Of a stretch of 64,000 bases of DNA, positions 60,495 to 64,000 are shown one piece after another. The notes under the pieces were generated by a model. That model did not search any database, was not told the origin of the DNA, and saw only the letters and a list, made by a program, of their open reading frames with translations. A program made the position numbers and the translations under genes. The stretch spans positions 2,790,001 through 2,854,000 of the forward strand of contig OZ252006.1 of the NCBI GenBank assembly GCA_965247175.1, read 5' to 3'. Position 1 is the first letter of the stretch, and each line of letters begins with the position of its first letter. Source of the stretch: JANQMX01 sp965247175. Lineage in GTDB: Bacteria > Pseudomonadota > Alphaproteobacteria > Kiloniellales > DSM-21159.

Positions 60495-60519
60495 CTCGTT
60501 CCCTCCCCAAACAAACTGA

Positions 60520-61179
60520 CTAAGCGGCTTTCTCCTCGGCGACCTGGCTCAGGAACGCGCGATAGTTCTCGACACCCTGCGCGCCGGAGACGAGGTAGTG
60601 CTTGTCGAAGATCATCGCCGGCACGCCCTGAATGCCCCGGCTGGTCCAGAACTGCTCGCGCGTGCGCACGTCCTCGGCGAAACGGCCGTCTGCGAGGACA
60701 GCGAGCGCTTCTTCCCGGTCGAGGCCGATGCGGGCCGCGACGTCGGCCAGCACCTGCGGGTCGTTGACGTCGCGCCGCTCGGTAAAGAAGGCGGCGAAGA
60801 GCGCCATCTTCATCTGATGACCTTGGCCCAGGCTCTCGGCCCAATGCAGCAGCTGATGGGCGCGGAAGGTGTTCACCATGCGCATGTCGTCGGCATAGTC
60901 GAAAGTGAAGCCCAGCGAGGCGCCAAGCTCGGTCAGGCGGGCCCGCGCCTTGCGGCTGCCTTCGGGCGTGGTGCCGTACTTGGCCGCCACATGCTCCTGC
61001 AGGTTCTCACCCTCTTCCGCCATGTGGGGGTTGAGCTCGAAGGGATGCCAGTGGACGACAACGCCGATGCCACTCTCCGCCACTGCCTGCTCGAGCTGCT
61101 TGAAGCCGATGATGCACCAGGGGCAGACAACGTCCGAGACGATGTCGATGCGAATCTCGGGGCCGGTCGTTTCGGGCAT
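60520..61179 (-). CDS. DsbA-family oxidoreductase (FrnE-like, cytosolic)
   Basis: A 219-residue thioredoxin-fold protein without signal peptide. The active site is SDVVCPWCIIGFKQL (CPWC, about residues 15-18 from the ATG at 61177-61179); a GTG at 61194 would add five residues. The FrnE/2-hydroxychromene isomerase branch is indicated by HWHPFELNPHMAEEGEN and by GIQGVPAMIFDKHYLVSGAQ with its cis-proline. Likely a cytosolic thiol-disulfide or polyketide-type isomerase; substrate unknown. In the same minus-strand group as GST and quinone oxidoreductase. Confidence 0.9.
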   Translation of the reverse strand: MPETTGPEIRIDIVSDVVCPWCIIGFKQLEQAVAESGIGVVVHWHPFELNPHMAEEGENLQEHVAAKYGTTPEGSRKARARLTELGASLGFTFDYADDMRMVNTFRAHQLLHWAESLGQGHQMKMALFAAFFTERRDVNDPQVLADVAARIGLDREEALAVLADGRFAEDVRTREQFWTSRGIQGVPAMIFDKHYLVSGAQGVENYRAFLSQVAEEKAA

Positions 61180-61283
61180 GGCGGGTTGCCTCACTGTCCA
61201 GTTTTGGGTCGCCGGGCAATCTTATCCTAAGCCTCTGTCTTCCACACGCCGGCCCGCTGTGGCGATGGTGGTGAGGCTCGCGT

Positions 61284-62003
61284 TCAGTTCGCCTTGACGT
61301 CGCCTGCGAAGCGCGCGGCATTCTCTGCCAGGAAGGCGGCCTCGTCCGCCATGCCCCAGAAGGCCGGGACCGCTTTGGGTATCTCTAGCGCGCGCTGGAC
61401 GGCGGGCCGGGCATCGATGCGGTCGAACCAGGCCTTGAGATGCGCGAGTCCCTCGATGGAAACCTTGGCCCAGGGGAAGGCCCGCGCCCAGGGATAGGCG
61501 GCGATGTCGGCGATGGAGAAGGCCTCGCCCACCAGGAACTCCCGTCCCTCCAGCCGCCTGTCGAGCACCTCCAGGAGGCGCCGGGATTCCTCGACGTAGC
61601 GCTTGATGGAGAAGGGCTCCTCCTGGCCGTTGGGCGCGGCGATGCGCTGGAAGTACATGGCCTGACCCATCATCGGGCCGATGCCGCCCATCTGGAACAT
61701 CAGCCACTGCAAGGTCTCGGAGCGGAGCTTGGGATCCTCGGAGAGGAAGACGCCGTACTTCTCCGCCAGGTACCAGAGGATGGCGCCGGACTCGAAGACG
61801 GTGAAGTCGTCGTTGCCGCGGTCGACGATGGTGGGAATGCGGCCGTTCGGATTGAGCGCGACGTACCAATCCGACTTCTGCTCCTTCTTGGCGAAGTCGA
61901 TGAAGGTCAGCTCGTAGTCGACCTCGGCCTCCTCGAGGAAGATCGTCGGCTTCCAGCCGTTCATGGTCGAGGCGGTGTAGAGGTGGATGTCAGGCTGCGA
62001 CAT
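61284..62003 (-). CDS. glutathione S-transferase
   Basis: A 239-residue GST with the thioredoxin-like N-terminal domain (LYTASTMNGWKPTIFLEEAEVDYEL, VALNPNGRIPTIVDR, FTVFESGAILWYLAEKYG) and an all-helical C-terminal domain. The SNP-like pattern NxNGRIPTIV and ESGAILxYLAEK match the nu/Ure2p-like class, some of which are disulfide-bond reductases. Start at ATG 62001-62003, which overlaps the end of the upstream mdaB-like gene by 14 bases, so the two are coupled. Confidence 0.93.
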   Translation of the reverse strand: MSQPDIHLYTASTMNGWKPTIFLEEAEVDYELTFIDFAKKEQKSDWYVALNPNGRIPTIVDRGNDDFTVFESGAILWYLAEKYGVFLSEDPKLRSETLQWLMFQMGGIGPMMGQAMYFQRIAAPNGQEEPFSIKRYVEESRRLLEVLDRRLEGREFLVGEAFSIADIAAYPWARAFPWAKVSIEGLAHLKAWFDRIDARPAVQRALEIPKAVPAFWGMADEAAFLAENAARFAGDVKAN

Positions 62004-62610
62004 GGTTGACCTCCTGGCCGGCCGGCGCGAAGTGATTTGCGAGGTGCGCATCGAAGCGCGCGAAGTCCGCCTCGATCTGCGGGTTCTTCATGACGTCGTG
62101 GGCGGCGAAGGTCGGCAGCGGCGCCATGTCGAAGAATCGGAAGTTCATGTGCTGCGGCATCATCAGGTCGTCGACCGAGCGGCCGCCGAAGAGGTACTGC
62201 TCGGAGTCGTCGAAGGCCTCGGCCGGAGCGTTGAAGGTGAGCGAGAGCATATAGCTGCGGCCGCTCAGGGTTCCGCCGGCGCCGTACTGCTGCGTCGGGT
62301 CCTGGCGCGAGCGGCCGTCGCCCTGGCAGAGCCGGCCGTCCATGCCGGCGCTATAGACCTCGTCCATGTACTTCTTGAGGCTCCAGGGCACGCCCATCCA
62401 ATTGACGGGAAACTGCATGATGATGCTGTCGGCCCAGCGGTGGGTCTCGATCTCGGCCTCGATGTCATAATCTCCGGCCGCTTCGGTGACGCGCACCTCA
62501 TGGCCCCAAGAGGTCAGCCGCGTCCGGGCACGCTCGACCAAGGCGGCGTTCAACCGGCCCTCCGAGAAGGGATAGGGTTGGTGCCCGTTGATGATCAGGA
62601 TGTTCGCCAT
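61990..62610 (-). CDS. flavodoxin-fold NAD(P)H:quinone oxidoreductase (MdaB-like)
   Basis: A 206-residue NQO1/MdaB-type flavoprotein. The N-terminus MANILIINGHQPYPFSEGRLN fits the FAD/FMN-binding flavodoxin strand and loop, and IIMQFPVNWMGVPWSLKKYMDEVY is the characteristic mid-segment. It reduces quinones by two electrons. The start is ATG 62608-62610. The first gene of a four-gene redox group, divergent from the HxlR regulator at 62728 with 117 bases between starts. Confidence 0.92.
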   Translation of the reverse strand: MANILIINGHQPYPFSEGRLNAALVERARTRLTSWGHEVRVTEAAGDYDIEAEIETHRWADSIIMQFPVNWMGVPWSLKKYMDEVYSAGMDGRLCQGDGRSRQDPTQQYGAGGTLSGRSYMLSLTFNAPAEAFDDSEQYLFGGRSVDDLMMPQHMNFRFFDMAPLPTFAAHDVMKNPQIEADFARFDAHLANHFAPAGQEVNHVAA

Positions 62611-62686
62611 GCTCAGGCTCTCGTCGCCTCCTCTTGCAGGGCCCGTCGGCGGCGCGCCCGGGCTTGTCGAGCAACAGGTGCAAGTG

Positions 62687-62713
62687 CTAGTGATGAAAAT
62701 CAACTAGTATACT
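62687..62713. promoter_or_regulatory. candidate HxlR operator between the mdaB-like gene and the regulator gene
   Basis: CTAGTGAT...ATCAACTAG (62687-62707) is an inverted repeat with one bulged base, followed by the self-complementary AGTATACT (62706-62713). They lie in the AT-rich centre of the divergent spacer, 15-41 bases before the regulator ATG and 77 or more bases from the mdaB-like start, where an HxlR-family dimer could bind. Confidence 0.5.
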
Positions 62714-62727
62714 TTTGGTAACCTGAA

Positions 62728-63120
62728 ATGGCAGTCGATCTCAGCAAGAAGGCCCAGGTGCGCAGCGATGCGCGCGGCCACAAGTCGGTGCAGAATGCCT
62801 GCACCGAGCCCTGCGCCATCGAGCGTGGCATGCGGATCCTGGGCGGGAAGTGGACCGGCTCGATCCTCTGGCACTTGAAGGACGAGCCTGTGCGCTTCAA
62901 CGATCTCTCGCGGATGATCGGCGGCGCCAGCAAGAAGATGATCGCCGCGCGCCTGCGCCAGCTGGAAGAGCAAGGCCTGATCGAGCGCCAGGTGATCGAT
63001 AGTGCGCCCGTCGCTGTCGAGTACCGGATCACGGCCTTCGGCACGACGGCCTTGGATTTCCTCGACGCACTGCGCCTTTGGAGCGAGAGCCTGCCGCCGT
63101 CACTGGCCGCTCCTGAGTAG
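62728..63120 (+). CDS. HxlR-family transcriptional regulator
   Basis: A 130-residue winged helix-turn-helix regulator. The signature is ERGMRILGGKWTGSILWHLKDEPVRFNDLSRMIGG, then SKKMIAARLRQLEEQGLIERQV and VEYRITAFG. Two cysteines (NACTEPCAIERG) directly precede the first helix, where redox-sensing members of the family such as YodB have their sensing cysteine. Divergence from a quinone reductase/GST operon suggests it represses that operon until quinones or electrophiles appear; this is inference from the arrangement. Confidence 0.92.
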   Translation: MAVDLSKKAQVRSDARGHKSVQNACTEPCAIERGMRILGGKWTGSILWHLKDEPVRFNDLSRMIGGASKKMIAARLRQLEEQGLIERQVIDSAPVAVEYRITAFGTTALDFLDALRLWSESLPPSLAAPE

Positions 63121-63300
63121 AACACCTCGGAAGACGGCGCGCCGCGCCCCGTTCGCCCAAGCGGGCGGTCCAGAGAAGTGAAGATTTTCTTAAGATTCTC
63201 CCCCTAGACCACTCAGGAGTGTCACTCTGCAGCACTGCCGCTGCCTGGCGCCAAGCGTCGCTCTCCGCCCCCGGCAGTCCAGCGCCCTGAGGCCATGGTC

Positions 63301-64000
63301 ATGCATGGAATTGTTCGTTTCTATGTCCTTGCGAGCGCCGTCGTACTGGCCGTCTTGAGTGGCGTGGTCATTTACCTGACCGGCGAGGACGCCGAGCACC
63401 ATGTCATCGAAATAGCAGAGCATCAGAACACGGTCGTGGCGCAGGTGGTGGCGAATTCCATCTGGCCGCAAATCTCACCCTACGTGACGACGGTCACGGA
63501 CACGGACGGCGATTCGCTTAGAGCGCGCTGGGAAACGGAGCTGATCGATCAGCTCATGCGCAGTGCCGTGAAGGACCTGCCGGTGCTCAAAATCAACGTC
63601 TACAATCTCGCCGGCACGATCATCTACTCCTCCGAAGCTGCGCAGATCGGTGCCAAAGGAAGCGACAACCCGGCCCTCTTCGCGGCTGCGCGGGAGGGAC
63701 GCTTGCAGAGCATCTATAGCTTCCGTGAGAACACCTTCTCCTTCGCCGGACCGGTTGCGGACCGCCATGTGGTTGAGAGCTACCTGCCGGTCCGCTCGGG
63801 TGGGGACGGCGACGGCGCCTTCGGGCCGGAGGTCGACGGCGTCTTGGAGATCTACGCGGATGTCACCGCGAACATGGCGCATGAGGAAGCGAAGATCCTC
63901 GGACTGCTGGCCATGCTGGCAATCGTCTTCGCGTTCTCTTACGTGGTGCTGTTCATGGTCGCGCGGTCTGCGAACAAGGTGATCCGCAGGCAATATTCAG
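63301..64000 (+). CDS. membrane sensor protein, 3' truncated by window end
   Basis: The frame is open from ATG 63301 (or ATG 63295) to the window end, 233 codons. An N-terminal helix (FYVLASAVVLAVLSGVVIYL) and a second one near residues 205-225 (ILGLLAMLAIVFAFSYVVLF) enclose a periplasmic sensor region of about 175 residues with INVYNLAGTIIYSS, AREGRLQSIYSF and GVLEIYADVT, typical of Cache-like double domains. The missing C-terminus presumably carries a histidine kinase, GGDEF or chemotaxis module, which cannot be told. No clear ribosome binding site. Confidence 0.75.
   Translation, partial: MHGIVRFYVLASAVVLAVLSGVVIYLTGEDAEHHVIEIAEHQNTVVAQVVANSIWPQISPYVTTVTDTDGDSLRARWETELIDQLMRSAVKDLPVLKINVYNLAGTIIYSSEAAQIGAKGSDNPALFAAAREGRLQSIYSFRENTFSFAGPVADRHVVESYLPVRSGGDGDGAFGPEVDGVLEIYADVTANMAHEEAKILGLLAMLAIVFAFSYVVLFMVARSANKVIRRQYS

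Overview
The window is high-GC DNA with the gene content and gene order of an alphaproteobacterium, most likely a Rhodospirillales or Kiloniellales-type marine or soil lineage. The indicators are a split ATP synthase locus (atpI-B-E-b'-b without the F1 genes), the cell-cycle methyltransferase ccrM beside rnhB, a DsbA-like protein beside smc, mutY beside a DciA-like gene, and ffh-rpsP-rimM-trmD-rplS. The taxonomic call is inference from gene order, not from a marker phylogeny.

Layout. 1-10.6 kb: a truncated M32 carboxypeptidase, thrC with an M16 peptidase and an acetyltransferase, YqgE, a DsbD-type thiol reductase, a peroxiredoxin, and the minus-strand group ispH-thrB-rnhA. 10.7-16.1 kb: a lipoprotein, then a consensus-like promoter, a tandem glycine riboswitch and gcvT-gcvH-gcvP. 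16.1-23 kb: a methyltransferase, mutY, a DciA-like gene, a DsbA-like protein and smc. 23-25.8 kb: the F0 operon with its own promoter and terminator. 25.8-32 kb: a methyltransferase, ccrM (three GANTC sites just upstream), rnhB, a class III cyclase, a secreted hypothetical protein and a radical SAM protein. 32-38.5 kb: an arsenic-type neighbourhood (arsR-arsC fusion, a phosphotransferase, two glycosyltransferases of the arsenosugar-associated families) interrupted by an inserted STAND-type NTPase gene. 38.5-46.7 kb: moaB, lytic transglycosylase, a UDG-like protein, a thiamine-diphosphate 2-keto-acid decarboxylase, speE, speD and dapF. 46.8-52.5 kb: an EamA transporter and the ffh/ribosomal operon. 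52.6-59.5 kb: a hypothetical protein, an inserted secreted hydrolase, an enolase-superfamily enzyme, leuC, an epoxide-hydrolase-like protein and an RNA ligase-like protein. 59.5-63.1 kb: a probable redox/electrophile operon (mdaB-like, GST, DsbA/FrnE-like, quinone oxidoreductase) divergent from an HxlR regulator. The right edge cuts through a two-helix membrane sensor.

The most unusual content is a pair of insertions with the same architecture. The STAND NTPase gene (33.0-35.7 kb) is flanked by two diverged copies of the arsC-end/phosphotransferase-end junction. The secreted hydrolase gene (53.5-54.8 kb) is flanked by two diverged copies of the junction between a hypothetical gene and the enolase-superfamily gene. 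In each case the outer copies belong to intact genes and the inner copies are short remnants, about 82-88% identical where I aligned them by eye. This looks like import of a cargo gene together with a homologous junction from a relative. The STAND protein carries nine near-identical 44-residue TPR-like repeats built from three cassette types, and is a candidate defence or sensing ATPase.

Other signals worth a second look are a 41-bp perfect inverted repeat between speD and dapF, three consecutive hairpins in the ffh leader, an 11-bp perfect palindrome upstream of the DsbA-like gene, and an internal ribosome binding site at the arsR/arsC fusion joint. Families were recognised by reading motifs; no database search was run.
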